This document shows, piece by piece, positions 21,609 through 32,979 of a stretch of DNA of 64,000 nt. The stretch is from Diphasiastrum complanatum. Its lineage: Eukaryota; Streptophyta; Lycopodiopsida; Lycopodiales; Lycopodiaceae. How positions within the stretch are numbered: the stretch's first letter is position 1; every line of letters starts with the position of its first letter. The stretch lies in assembly GCA_029204225.1 (NCBI GenBank), contig CM055110.1:18533501-18597500 (forward strand), given 5' to 3'. The notes beneath the pieces are model-generated. The model was not told the DNA's origin and did no database searches. It saw only the letters and a list, made by a program, of their open reading frames with translations. The position numbers were made by a program, and so were the translations under genes.

Positions 21609-22960
21609 TCAGTAATAAGTGTATTCCCCAAAAGGATTCACTTAATTACCAACAGGACTTTTCCTTCAAATATTTTCAACCCGAGTGACAGAACTACCAT
21701 TCTATCGAAATTCATTTATGCAAAAAGAGATATTCTAGGTTTAAGAAATTGAAACACGTTAATCTTAAAATTTACCTGAATTCTAAGTCTATTTGCACAA
21801 GTAGTAATTTATATGACATAACAGTCTTTCAGAAGAATAACTTTCTGTTGAAAAGAATCATATAAACAGTCTGATGTCTTATATTCGAGAAATTACTAAG
21901 AAGTAAAGGATTAATTAAGAAAGCGATAAATAGATATGAGGGCCTCTGATTTTGTAAAAGATACCACATTGGGATCTAGATTAAACCTCAAAATTTTCCA
22001 AAATATCCCACATTTGATCAAACGGTTTTTATTTTTCCCATATTGTGACTAGGTACTAGAACACACCATTGATCATCAGATCTTTACAGTCCTAGAATTC
22101 CCTTTCCAAAATTACTGATGTCCCATACCATCAACTTTTTGTTCCAGAAAATCCTTAACCGCCTTATCTGATATTCTAAAGATCCGCTGATCTTCTAGCT
22201 GTCCTATAATCACTATAGGATATTATCTCTTGTTCCCAAATACTGGAGAATCCATTTATTTGGATGGCTGGTATGTCTATCAGATGGATACCACAAATCC
22301 ACACTTGATTCTGTGATTTAGACAGAAGAATTAACATGGTTCAACACTACATTCTGATCCTTACAGGTTAATGATAAGCTTCAAATCCCCCTGCATCCAA
22401 GAGCATCAACTCTAGGGACAAGCTTCTATCAACTAATAGATCCAATGTAATCCATATATCAGATTCTACTTCTAACATCACAATTGACATCCAAAATTGT
22501 GGATAACTCAATGGTCACAAAGATATTAGTTATGAATTCAACTAGATGAATCCTACCCAGGAAATTAATATCAGGTATTAAGCAATTATTTACTGGGATT
22601 GCTAAAATCCTAATTGCGCAATACATTTCCCGATCACACTTACTACCACTGATGTTCACTCTTCTTCCCTCCTTAGAATTTTCGGTTCTCTGAAAGTCTT
22701 TCAACTAAGGTATCAAGAAGACGTAATGACATTAGTAAATGTTAAAAAAATGAATTATTGTAGGAAAAAAATTTGAAACAGTTTCATCTCTATCCTATAC
22801 ATGGGTAAAAATATCGATATAAAAACCACCATAGGATTTTAACTGGAAATGAAATCAGTTTTACTTTTGATCAGTTTTATTACAATTTTTCCAAAAAAAA
22901 TTGGACTATTTTCTCTTTTTACTTACTGGCTTAAGAATTACTTCGTTAAATTATCTATAA
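21609..22960. repeat. AT-rich dispersed repeat, copy A (inverted relative to 40481-41857)
   Basis: Reverse-complement matches to 40481-41857 are found all along this stretch. Examples are AAGGATTCACTT, GATATTCTAGGTTTAAGA, CCTATAATCACTATAGGATATTATCTCTTG, GAATCCATTTATT, and AACTGGAAATGAAATCAGTT. The copies are diverged, with many substitutions and short indels. Neither encodes a protein. Long non-coding LTR-element sequence or a decayed element are possible identities. Confidence 0.8.
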
Positions 22961-24500
22961 TCAATGGAAAATAAGATTTGGATTCGGGTACTTTCTCCAT
23001 TGTATTCACTCCAAATAATATCGTTGAATAAAGAAATACCTCCAAATACAATCAATGTCCCACCACTAATTATTTAACGAGTATCTCAAAAGCTTTGGTT
23101 TGTTCAGTTTTAATGACCTAAATCATCAAAACCACAATAACCAACTGATTGGTATTCTACCGATTGAAAAGGAGAAAACAAAACACAATTTAACTCTATC
23201 CACTGGGAGTACCAATACTCCAGAATTAATTGGTTTAAATAGCATCGTACCAAGAAATCAGATTCCTAGACCGGGTATATGCCTGAGAACTATACCACTC
23301 CCTTAGTTCCGTCAAGATCGGCTTTGAAAGAATTCCCACTAGAAACCAATTAATACTGCTTGACTCAAGTTCCAAAAAACCGGCTTAGCCATAAATGTCA
23401 AAGTGACATGCATATTATCCCAGGTTAAACTTTGACAAAAAAACACCAAGAAATCAAAATTTCTCTAACTGGGTGTTATTAGCTTGAACTTCCAGAGTTG
23501 TGGTAGAAAACCGATTTCGAACAACTCACAGCTAAGAAATGTCAAAATTCTTTCCAAGCCTTTATTAATAGACATGTAGAAGCACTGATGCAAACAATTA
23601 GCCAATTCCAAAACTGCCAACCATTCATCACATGCATGAAACTAGTTCAAGACACTTTGCACAAGCATGCTAGAAGGCCAAACCAAAAGGTTGTAAAACA
23701 TAAAAAGCCATAGGTCTCACAAAAACACAAACCCTATCTTATTCAAGATAAAGAAGTCAGAGGGCCGAATCTCCTTCAACAACATCCGAGAGGGAGAGAG
23801 AGATTCATCCAGCCGCAACTTTTTCTGAAGAGAGAGCTTCTTAGCCGCAGGCCTCATCGATGAGAGAAGCATGATAGGAGGCTGAATTGCGCTTCCACCA
23901 TCGCGTCAGGGAGAAAAAAAAGAAATAGCATCAGTCTCGTCCTTCCCCAAAACAGGATATTTAGGCTTTATGGCCAATATTCACATCTTCTGCTGTCCAC
24001 AGAGAATCCGAAACCCTGTTCCTTATCGGTTTCCAGTCTTCTTCCATTCCAGTGGTTTTCAAACTTCACAAAAAATCAGGTTACAACCAGTCTCAAGGTC
24101 GTTTAAATGTCTCTTACTGCTCTTACACCAGGCTTTTCCCTCCATTAGAAATGTCCTCACGTTCTTATGGCATATATCTAAAAGATACATGGATTATTCA
24201 TTAAGGATTATCCCCCAGATGCATTTCAAGAACCCAACAAACGATTATGGAGCAGATTTGACTTACTGGGAAGGCCGAGTAGCAGTTTCCTATTCTCAGA
24301 AATCAAAGATCAGCCACAGCTCTTTCGATTCTGAGCAGGCAGAGACCAGCTGTCTCATGATTTCCAACAGCTTTCAGGGTTTCAAACCTCAAAACCGAGT
24401 CTGAAAGGAGACCAACAAGCATTTTATGACAGAGTTACCACATCAAGCTTCTATCTCTGACTTAGTAGCTTAACATAGCTTTCATTCTGCTAAATTTTAA
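22961..24500. other. Gene-free region
   Basis: No supported gene. An open frame at 23970-24404 (plus) has no recognisable domain and shows no clear coding bias by eye. A GA-rich patch occurs near 23790-23850. Confidence 0.35.
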
Positions 24501-24528
24501 CATAATTGCTCATCCACCTATATTTCCA

Positions 24529-24745
24529 TCATGCATCTGGCAGCTCCACCATTGATCGTGTGGTGTCATGTGGTGTCGTGTGAGGAACACCAGACTTGCC
24601 CCACCATAGCTCATGTGGTGTCGTGTGAGGAACACCAAACTTGCTTGTTCTGTTTTGGATGTATGCGACTGTAGCTACTGCTTCAGCCCATAGTACCTTG
24701 GATCTTTTGAGTAGGCCATCATGCATCTGGCAGCTCCATCAAGGT
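24529..24745 (-). repeat. Small direct duplications inside the copia fragment
   Basis: ATCATGCATCTGGCAGCTCCA occurs near 24528 and again near 24718. GTGTGGTGTCGTGTGAGGAACACCA (allowing one or two changes) occurs near 24568 and 24617. These short duplications break the integrase C-terminal reading. They are of the kind left by double-strand-break repair or replication slippage. Confidence 0.75.
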
Positions 24746-25374
24746 CCTGTTCTTTCTTTCTGCAACACCATTGTGCTGCGGTGTGTAGGCTGCAGTCCTT
24801 CTGTGAATGATGTCACGATCATTGCAGAAGTCACTAAAGTGATTCGAGATGTATTCGCCACCTTGATCTGTTCCGGTCTGCTTTACCTTGTAGCCTATAC
24901 ATCTCTCAGCCCAATTCATGTATTCTGTGAATTTATCAAGTGCTTCAAATTTATTCTGAATAAAATACACTCTGGAGAATTTACTATAGTCATCAATGAA
25001 GGTTATATTTGAACCTCCTACTGAGATCACATTGAAAGGTCCGCAGATGTCCGAATGCACTAGCTCAGAATCTTGGTCGTTCTGTAGGAGTATTTGATGA
25101 ATGGAGTGTATGACATCTTATCCTTCAAACATGCATCACAAGTGGTCGAACTGGTTTCATTCGAAATGTTGACCCCTGTTATTGCTCCATGATGGCTTGC
25201 TTGGTAAATTGCCATTGAGTTCATGTGGTAGAGTCTCCTGTGCCACAGAGTGTCTATCAAATCATCATGAGTCTGATGCACTTGATATGTAGGTAGGTGT
25301 ACCTTCAGATGATATAGATTATTTTTTCTTCTGTCTTGAGCGATCAAAGTACTGGTACTGGCATCAACCACGTT
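24529..25374 (-). pseudogene. Ty1/copia GAG-pre-integrase and integrase fragment
   Basis: Minus-strand reading: GAG-pre-integrase with LWHRRLYHMN and a CDACLKDK zinc-site segment, a frame change near 25060, then SDICGPF, TFIDDYSKFSRVYF, a GTDQGGEYIS segment in place of the usual catalytic SDNGGE block, and TPQHNGVAERKNRTLME. The part after that is scrambled by small duplications near 24529-24740. The frame runs into the right-hand target duplication GCATG at 25375-25379 and resumes at 30333-30478, so the plus-strand copia element at 25380-30327 landed inside it. Reverse transcriptase and RNase H are missing below 24529. Related minus-strand fragments lie at 5331-6237 and 41858-43236. Confidence 0.88.
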
Positions 25375-25379
25375 GCATG

Positions 25380-25630
25380 AATTAAAATAGCAATGATCGA
25401 CTTATACAATGCTTTCTTATTTCAATGGCACCATGTGTGCTCAGTTCTAGAATTATCAAGACGTCTTTCTTTTACGAGCCCTTTGAGTGCTTTTAAACAA
25501 CTTTATCTTGGTACTTACTTATTACTTGAATATACAGTTTGTAGAGAGCAATTATGTTGTCTTGTCTTGTTGCACTTGACGTTGTGCTGGGTGATTGATC
25601 CGGTCGGGTTTTTAAACTATTTTCTTAACT
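25380..25630 (+). repeat. 5' LTR of the 25.4-30.3 kb copia element
   Basis: 251 bp, AATTAAAATAGCAATGATCG to TTTTCTTAACT. It matches 30077-30327 over its full length with scattered substitutions. The first bases differ (AATTAA against AGTTAA in the 3' copy). Confidence 0.9.
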
Positions 25631-25642
25631 TGGTATCAGAGC
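25631..25642 (+). promoter_or_regulatory. Primer-binding site
   Basis: TGGTATCAGAGC directly abuts the 5' LTR, a perfect initiator tRNA-Met type PBS. About 1.2 kb of leader without a supported ORF separates it from gag. Confidence 0.93.
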
Positions 25643-26872
25643 CCTTGGTGGCTACAATCACCAGACAAGAACAGAGAGTGGCTAGGAAGCACAAAACCGA
25701 GTCTGTGGAGATTCGTGGAATGACTCGAAACTATAAAAATGATTTAGAGACAGGGAATTGTCGGCTGAGTTAGAGGGCAAGCAAAGATTGAAGCTGAAAG
25801 TTCTTCTGGAGAGATGCTTGGCATTTGAAGATTGAATCCAATCGAACACCGTTTGAAAAGCGGTTTGGAGCAGAAGATTGCTTGCTATAGGGCGACCTCA
25901 GAGGGATAGGTAGCTGCTCAAAGAAATTCTCAAGAAGATCAGATAAAGCCCAAAATATCTTCTTCCTTGACAACTAGGATTTTAAGTCAGAAAAACACAT
26001 TTTTCTCTCAATACAAATCCTTTTTTGAAGCTGTAAAGAGCTAGAAGTGGACACCGTGCTACTGTTGTGAACGTATGGAGAGGCCGTGGGCGACCGTGGA
26101 GAGATAAGAGCGCTGGATCAGATCAAAGAGAGCAGCCACCATGCCAGAAACCCTTGAAAGCATAGAAGGAAGGTAAAGAGAGAAGGAGGAGAGAGGCGCA
26201 AACGTCGCGCGCAGCCAGCCGGGTGAAGCTGTAGCGGTTGAAAGTGTATAGTGGCTGGAGGATAGACCTTCAATGCACACAAATGTGCATGATCATTGGA
26301 TGGAGGTCCATCGCGATCGACAGACATGATTGGAAGTTCTAAAGACTATACCAACTGTCGGATTGAAACTAGTGTTAGAGATGGGCTTTGAAAGGGCCTT
26401 GAAGAACTGAAAGGCAAAATAGGCCTTCTTTTTATTAAAAAAATTTCAAACTGAAAAAATTGTTGGGTCCCAAGTTTTTGAAAGGTGAAGTCTTCACATT
26501 GAAGAAACAGTTCAAAAATCCAAATTGCCCTTATTTTCACCTCCTTTAGCCTATTTTGGCCAAACGAAAGGCTATAGCTTCCAAATGAAGGGAACCCTGA
26601 CTAAACCTGCAAGTACGGTACACCAAAATTGAGTGATTGTCGCGGAGAAAGTGTTCGAAATGCGCCAAAAGTGATTTCACCATTCCACTGGGCACGTAGC
26701 TGGGAGTTGGTGACGAGAAGCATTTCGGAAAGCAACGCCAGTTTGGCTTTTAATTTGGCAAAAGAGCGGCGGGTGGCCTTGTAAGCCAAAAATTGCAAGT
26801 CATTATTTTTTATCACGGTTGGCTTCGGCATACACTTTTTAGCCTACAGGTGAAGTTTCAAGCAGTTTGGAA

Positions 26873-27838
26873 ATGGCAAACATCAATGAGGCAATTTTGG
26901 GCGATGTAAGCAAACTTGATGGGGCTTCTAACTACAACATCTGGAAATTCAAAATGAAGAGCATTTTGATGGAGAAAGAGTTATGGGAGATTGTGGCAGG
27001 TATTGAAGTCCGGCCAAATACCACTACAAGTGACATGAGGGCCTTTGATAAAAAGGCACAGAGAGCATTGTCCTTGATCAATCTTTCAGTGAAAGACCAT
27101 GTGATCACTCATATAAGTGATGCCACGATGGCTAGGGGAGCTTGGGAAGCTCTTAGAATGCAATTTCAAACTTGCAATCCAGCTCGGGCCATGTTTTTGA
27201 AGTTGAGATTGAACCTGAGAGATCAACTTGTGGCAATTGGAGAACCAATTAGGGACATTGAATTGGTACATACCACAATGAGCGGTGTCTCGGGAGGGCT
27301 ACAGATGTTTGTGGGCGACATTGCTTTGAGGGAGAGATTGCCTACTTTTGAAGACTTCCACAAAATCATGTTGCAGGAAGAGCAGTGTCACGAAGTGGTG
27401 AAGTCAAGGCAAACCCCATAGGAGGATCAAGCCTTGCTTGCTAAAGGCAAGCAGAAAGGATGGAAAAGGATTCCCAAGAAATTCAAGGATGATGATGACG
27501 AGGGAGAGTCGTCATCAAAGGCGAAAAAGAAGAACGACAAATGTTACTATTGTCACAAACCGGGTCATTGGGCACGCGAGTGTTACAAGAAAAAAGCGGA
27601 CATAAAGGCGGGAAAAGTGAAACAACAAGGCAACATTGCCGAAGATGATGGAGAAGATGACGAGACAAGTGTCTTCTCATCGACATTGGCATCCCAGGTT
27701 GACGATGGTGCCAGATGGTTCATAGATTCAGGCGCCACAAGGCATATGACTGGAAAACGTGATTGGTTTGAGAAATTCTCACCAATCCATGATGGGAATA
27801 AGGTCACTCAAGCCAATGGGGAGCATTGCCAAATATAG
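26873..27838 (+). pseudogene. Copia gag with CCHC zinc knuckle and protease start
   Basis: The ATG at 26873 opens MANINEAILGDVSKLDGASN-like sequence, then NIWKFKMKSILMEKELWE, the usual start of copia Gag. The central region carries LRLNLRDQL and the C-terminal half has a zinc knuckle CYYCHKPGHWARECY (CX2CX4HX4C). The aspartic protease active site is FIDSGATRHMTG. A TAG at about 27419 and a TAG at 27836 interrupt the frame; both sit where glutamine or a similar codon would fit, as C-to-T changes (inference). Gag packages element RNA in cytoplasmic particles and the protease cleaves the polyprotein. The copy is inactive. Confidence 0.88.
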
Positions 27839-29010
27839 GGTGTTGGTAATGTACCTGTGTAGTTTCTTGATGGTAAAATCAAGAATATTCCTAATGTGTT
27901 TTATGTTCCTGGACTCAAAAAGAGTTTGTTTTTTGTTGGAGTAATGACAAATCAATATCTTAAGGATGAATTTGTCAAGGATGCATGCCTTATGAGGGAT
28001 ATGAACCACAACCATAAAGTGGTGGCGAAAGGTTATAGAGATAGTAACTATGGCCTTTATAAATTGGATGATGCAAAACCAGGAGAATATGGTTTGGCTA
28101 TCTCAACAACATCTCAATCTAAGTTGTAGCATAGAAGACTGGTCACTTGAACTATGGGATCTTAAGATTGATGGCGAAGCTGAAGATGGTAATAGGATTA
28201 CCAGCATTACAGGATGATCATCACGCAATATGTGAAGGATGTGTCATGGAAAAGCATCACAGGGAGACATTCAAGAAAGGTGGAGCTACAAGAGCTAAGA
28301 AACCGCTGGAACTTATTCACAGCGACCTATGTGGCCCAGTGAAGACCATATCGTTGGGGAAAGCATAATATTTTATGACTTTCATAGATGATTACTCTAG
28401 GAGGACATGGATTTATTTCTTGAAGAAGAAATTTGATGCTTTTGCTCGCTTCAAGGAGTTCAAGACTTTAGTAGAGAACCAACTGGATGCACACATCAAA
28501 GTGCTAAGATTTGATATTAGAGGGGGCAAATATAAATCTGATAATTTTGAGGACTTTTGCAAGGAACACGGCATCAAAAGACAATTTACACAATCACATA
28601 CGCCGCATAGTAATGGTGTAGTTGAAAGGAAAAACAAGACTATTATGGAGAGTGCACACTCCATGATGAAGCAAATGGGCTTGACCGATTCACTTTGGTC
28701 GAGAGCGTGCAGTGCGACAACGTTCTTGCAAAACAGGAGCCCTACAGTTGCAGTTCCAAATGTGACTCTCGAAGAAGCATTTACAAGAATAAAGCCAAAA
28801 GTCGACAAGTTTCGTGTCATTGGATGTAGGGCCTATGTACATGTGCCAAAGGAAGAGCGAAAGAAACTTGATGCAAAAGCAATCAAGTGTATCTTCGTCA
28901 GTTATGATGAGAGGACGAAGGCGTATAGGTGTTTTGATCATGTAATACTTTCTTTCTCATGGGTTTGTAAGAACAAATTCAGATCCAAATCTTTATGTTC
29001 TTATAAACGA
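27839..29010 (+). pseudogene. Copia integrase region
   Basis: Follows the protease with in-frame stops (near 27860, 28128 and 28366). Recognisable blocks are the GAG-pre-integrase (a HRRL-type block after a TAG where Trp is expected), CEGCVMEKHHRETF, LIHSDLCGPV, MTFIDDYSRRTWIYFLKKKF, and PHSNGVVERKNKTIME, then a TFLQNRSPT segment and the C-terminal KCIFVSYDERTKAYR block. In place of the usual SDNGGE catalytic stretch the sequence reads RFDIRGGKY, so an expected acidic site is altered. At about 28940-28970 the integrase reading passes abruptly into the end of reverse transcriptase, because about two thirds of the RT domain has been deleted. Confidence 0.88.
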
Positions 29011-29985
29011 AGATAACATTGCCTTGATTGTACTTTATGTTGATGATATCATTATCACGAGAAATGATGAGAACCTCACTCGTTCTATCAAATCCAACTT
29101 ATGCAAGCAGTTTGAGATGACAGATTTAGATCTTATGCACTACTGCTTGGGTGTCGAAGTATGGCAAATTGGCAGTGATATCAGGTTATGTCAAAACAAG
29201 TATGTGCGCGAGGTATTGGAGAGATTTCGCATGACAGAGTGCAAACCTTCCAGCACCCCTTGCGAAGTCGGTAAGAAATTATCTTGTATTGATGATAGTG
29301 CACATGTTGATGCTCTTCTATTTCGTCAGCTAGTTGGGAGTTTGATATATCTTACGACTAAATGTCCTGATATCTGCTATGCTGTAGTTTGATTAGCCAA
29401 TTCATGTCATCACCCACTATGGACCATTGGAAAGCTGCAAAAAGGATTTTGAGGTATGTGAAAGGTACACCTAACCTTGGCCTAATCCACAAAAGACAAA
29501 GTGTTTTACCTAAGTTGCAGGGTTATGTTGATGCTGATTGGGCAGGAAATGTAGATGATAGAAAGTCAACAACACGTTATGCCTTCAATTTTGGTCGCGG
29601 TTGTTTTTCATAGTCTAGAAAAAAGCAAGATACTATTTTTCTTTCTTCTACAGAAGCCGAATATAAAGCGTTAAGTCCTGCTACCCAGGAAGCTGTTTGG
29701 CTACGTAAGTTGTTATGTGAGATTGGCATGAAGTAGGTAAATCCTACTATTATTTTTTGTGACTGTCAAAGTGGAATACAATTGGCTAAGAATCCTGTCT
29801 TTCACGCAAGGACAAAACATATTGAGGTAAAATATCACTTTGTGCGTGAGAAGCTACAATATGAAGATATAAGTATTGTACACTGTTCTACTTTGTTACA
29901 AGCTGCTGATATATTTACAAAAGCTTTAAGTAAAGAAAAGTTTGAGACTTTTAGAGCCAAACTTGGCTTAGATCTGTTTATGTAA
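28960..29985 (+). pseudogene. Copia reverse transcriptase C-terminus and RNase H
   Basis: The RT part retains LIVLYVDDIIITRND, which includes the YVDD catalytic pair, LGVEVWQ, and the GSLIYLTTKCPDICYAV block, then shifts frame near 29392. RNase H has YVDADWAG, a stop where Trp precedes SSRKKQ (29611-29613), LSSTEAEYKAL, FCDCQSGIQLAKNPVFHARTKHIEVKYHF, and the ADIFTKALSKEKF terminus. A further in-frame TAG is near 29734. The end of the polyprotein is a TAA at 29983-29985. The upstream two thirds of the RT domain (fingers and first aspartate motif) are missing, so reverse transcription by this copy is not possible. Confidence 0.9.
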
Positions 29986-30076
29986 CAAGCCTTTACTTGT
30001 AATACTATCATGGAGGTATGTTCTATGAATAGAGTAAACTCTAAAATAAAGAGAGACGTTGATCATTGAAAGAGAG

Positions 30077-30327
30077 AGTTAAAATAGCAATGATCGACTT
30101 ATACAGTGTTTCTTATTTTGACGGCACCACGTGTGCTCAGTTCTAGAATTATTGGGCCATCTTTCTTTTACGAGCCCTTTGAGTGCTTTTAAGCAACTTT
30201 ATCTTTGTACTTACTTATTAGTTGAATATACAGTTTGTGGAGAGCAATTCTGTTGTCTTGTCTTGTTGCACTTGACGTTGTGCTATGGTGATTGATCCAG
30301 TCGGGTTTTTAAGCTATTTTCTTAACT
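30077..30327 (+). repeat. 3' LTR of the 25.4-30.3 kb copia element
   Basis: 251 bp, AGTTAAAATAGC to CTTAACT, preceded by the purine tract TGAAAGAGAG (30067-30076) and followed by GCATG, the target duplication. The start and end form a 6-bp inverted repeat AGTTAA/TTAACT. Confidence 0.9.
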
Positions 30328-30332
30328 GCATG

Positions 30333-30478
30333 CTTCGTCAGAAAACGTCACACGCATTGCTACATCTGCTATTCTTGCTACAGAAAGCAAGTCTTGCTGA
30401 AGTGTAGGCACAAATAGAACGTCTTTGAGCCATTTGTCTCTGCCATTGGTGTTGAGCCACAGTGAACCAAATCAGACT
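30333..30478 (-). pseudogene. Continuation of the interrupted minus-strand copia pol
   Basis: The minus-strand reading contains KWLKDVLFVPTLQQDLLSV and RVTFSDEAC, the block that links protease to GAG-pre-integrase in copia. It leads straight into the GCATG target duplication and continues, on the other side of the insertion, at 25374 and below. Upstream (30478 and higher) it abuts a short LTR copy instead of protease and gag, so the 5' part was lost. Confidence 0.8.
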
Positions 30479-30640
30479 GTTTCATACATCTCTTTATATG
30501 CCTTTTTTATCAAGTATCATCCAGTAAGTATATAGTCGCTCTGTGTAACCTTTTAGATTAGAGTGACTAGATCTACAACTAATCAGAGAATTACAAGGGT
30601 GGCGGATTAGCCACGACCTAGAGTGTATCTGCTGACATCA
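30478..30640 (-). repeat. Short copia LTR copy
   Basis: About 163 bp on the minus strand, TGATGTCAGC...TGAAACA. It is highly similar to 5163-5325. The upstream neighbour sequence (30641-30745) is also shared with 5326-5430, the region between RNase H and 3' LTR in that copy. This is therefore a 3' end of an element, although pol sequence follows it on the minus strand. Confidence 0.7.
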
Positions 30641-30955
30641 TGCCATTAGATCAGACATCTGTACTTCTGGGTACTTGTATGACCTTGCTGGTCCTTCATG
30701 GAGCGTGAGGGCAAAAAAAAATTTGCGACATTTTTCGTGTCGCGTCATTGGTTTCGTCTCCATTGTCTGACTTTCTCGTGCTGGACCGCAAAAGATTCTC
30801 ATTCGCGAATCTTTCGTGTTCATGTCTTCTCGTCAGGTGTTCATGAAACTTTCGTGCTTCGTGTCACTTGACTTTCGTGTTCACGAATATCTTCGTCAGG
30901 TAGAGGAATGAAAGCTAGCAAAGCTTTGTAGATAGAAATGTTTTGTTTCTTCATT
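30641..30955 (-). repeat. 3' untranslated remnant with TTTCGTG repeats
   Basis: The part 30641-30745 matches 5326-5430, and 30920-30955 matches the sequence just after 5430. Between them lies about 175 bp absent from the other copy, rich in CTTTCGTG/CACGAAAG and TCGTCAGG words (near 30738, 30768, 30808, 30850, 30873). It may be an expanded tandem array or a separate insertion. Confidence 0.55.
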
Positions 30956-31559
30956 GTTGGCTTACCAACCAATGCATGTAGTAGCTAGTCTCAGACAGGT
31001 TGATCATGGAATGTTTTGTTGCTTTTGATAGCTCTTCAAGGTTAGAAATTTTCGGACATTGATCAGGAGGGGTGCTGTTAGTCCAAAAAGTATAGACTGA
31101 TGAGGAAGTGGAGGTGGCAATGGCAAAAGTAGAGGAATGTCATTAGTAGAGATGGTGGTGGTCAAAATGGTGGATGTGGGAATGATGGGCGGAGTGGTTA
31201 GGTGGTGGTCATGATGCTAACTGGTGGGATCTGAATTTTCCTAGACTGATTTGCCTTGCCATCTTTGTCGTCACTTATCTCATCAGGTTCGGAGCATCAA
31301 AATATGTCGATGTGTCCATGAGAATGTGGACTTGTTGGGCCTGTTCATGCTGGGCTACTGTCATATCTTAGGCAATGACATTTCCATCTCCCCCCCTCCC
31401 AAATCTTGTGTCTTTGGTGAATTTGGCTGTGTTGCTGTTGTCAGTAGTATGGTGGGAGCTGTGACTGCTACTTGTTGGGCAGCTTGTGAGTCCTTGTCAG
31501 TGTCTACTACTCCGTATATGGCTGCTCCATTTCCCCGTCGATGATGTGTGTGGGTGAGG

Positions 31560-32567
31560 AGTGCTGCTAGGATGTTGTATTGGAGGTGGAGCTGCCATCT
31601 TGAGATTTTGTTGAGTTCGAGGATGCCGAATGAGACTGTGTGGCTTGGCACATGGCTTGTGGTTTCCTCTTGAGTGGCTCACCTTCAAATTTTGACTCGT
31701 TGAACTCCGTTGCATCTGGAGAATACCTCTTGGCCATGAGCTTCTTTTGGGTCCTCTGTTGTCGTGTGTCAGGGAGCTGGGCCTTGGAGGTATCTGTTTC
31801 TTGTGCTGTCGAAGATCCTTCAGCTGCTGGATCTTGTTGTGAGGCCGGTGGTGTTGGCTGCTTCTTCATTGTCAACTTCATGATGCTGGTGTTTGGTCTT
31901 TTAGAGGTTGGCCCCTGTGGCGACGATGTCTGTGTTCAGGACCGCTTGGACTTCTTGGACTGAATTGGTATCCTCCAAGCCTTGTCCACCACTTGCAACA
32001 TCTCTCGAAGTCTCGTTCCATTTGTCACCTACTGGAGAGTGAGATCTATCATCATATAACCGAGCATGGTGGAGGTTTCTTGCTTTTAATACACTCATGA
32101 AGGCAATTCGAAGCAAAGTGGGCCCAATCATAGAGATTCTGGCCGTGCAGTCGTGAATGTGCCATCATGTGGAACAAGAACATTGGTATCCAAAGGATCT
32201 TGGTTTTGTAACGCTGGGTGTACTTGGTTAAGTAAGCACAAGCAACAACTAGAGGCTAATCATTGATGGCATCAAACTGATACCCATCCTTTATCTTCCA
32301 CTTTGCCACAGATGGATCGATAAATTTGAAATAGGTTGTCGTCTCGATCTTCTACAAAGTTCTTGTAACTGCATTCAATCCCCGAGGAAATCCGAAGGTA
32401 TTGAAATTAGCTCCAAAAAGATATATGTTATAGACATAATTTTTGTCAGGAGGTATTATAAATTGGCATGACCTTGTAGTGGTGTTATATGATGCATAGG
32501 CCATGTGCAAGAGGTAAGGACTCTGGTAGCCAGTCAGAACAAGTACCTGAAATTCAACCTGAGTCAA
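31560..32567 (-). pseudogene. Unrecognised minus-strand coding-like region, frameshifted
   Basis: Three open stretches follow each other on the minus strand. The first, 32567-32352, reads PYLLHMAYASYN and IYLFGANFNTFGF. After stops comes a segment with WIPMFLFHMMAHSRLHGQ and FASNCLHECIKSKK (about 32200-32080), which runs into 32131-31901. The last, 31881-31567, is low-complexity, Ser/Thr/Gln-rich and polar (KKQPTPPASQQDPAAEGSS). The layout, a structured domain followed by a disordered tail, resembles a coding gene or a transposon-borne ORF, but I recognise no family. Retroelement motifs are absent. It may also be chance. Confidence 0.3.
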
Positions 32568-32979
32568 GAACGGGTTTGCTTGTTGGTACTAGATTGTCAT
32601 CTCTATAATATCCAGTTGCAATTAGGACAACTTCAGACTCAATATGGGCCCTTTAAGAATGTAGAGAGAGAACATCATTAGACTGCCCAACTTTAAATTC
32701 GGACAGCCATTTCTGAGATAAACCAATTACACTAAAATTCAAAATGAAGGGGGTGGAAAACATGAGGCCGTGTCCTCCCGCATATGTCATCGCGTTGCGT
32801 CGTGCCTTGCCATGTAGAAGGCAGGTGGAGTGAATATATGTGGAGGAGGAAAATACCTTACTTCCAGTAAAAGAAGTGTAGCATCTCTTGACACCATTGC
32901 GTAGATCATGAAAAATTGCACACTTTATAAATCACTACAACATTTCGAGAATTCAACAAATTTCATTTCCTACAAGACT

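Larger units (their letters stand above)
25380..30327 (+). mobile_element. Ty1/copia LTR retrotransposon, decayed, with both LTRs
   Basis: 251-bp LTRs at 25380-25630 and 30077-30327 flank the element. Direct repeats GCATG at 25375-25379 and 30328-30332 are the target duplication. A perfect initiator-tRNA-Met PBS follows the 5' LTR, and a GAAAGAGAG-type purine tract precedes the 3' LTR. Gag, protease, integrase, the end of reverse transcriptase and RNase H follow in copia order. Several in-frame stops and a large deletion of the reverse transcriptase make it non-autonomous. The LTR ends read AGTTAA...TTAACT in the 3' copy rather than TG...CA. It interrupts a minus-strand copia fragment. Confidence 0.92.

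Noticed and set aside
26059-26831. Several minus-strand open frames in the leader of the 25.4 kb copia element
   Set aside because: The leader of copia elements is non-coding; no motif found and frames are antisense to the element.
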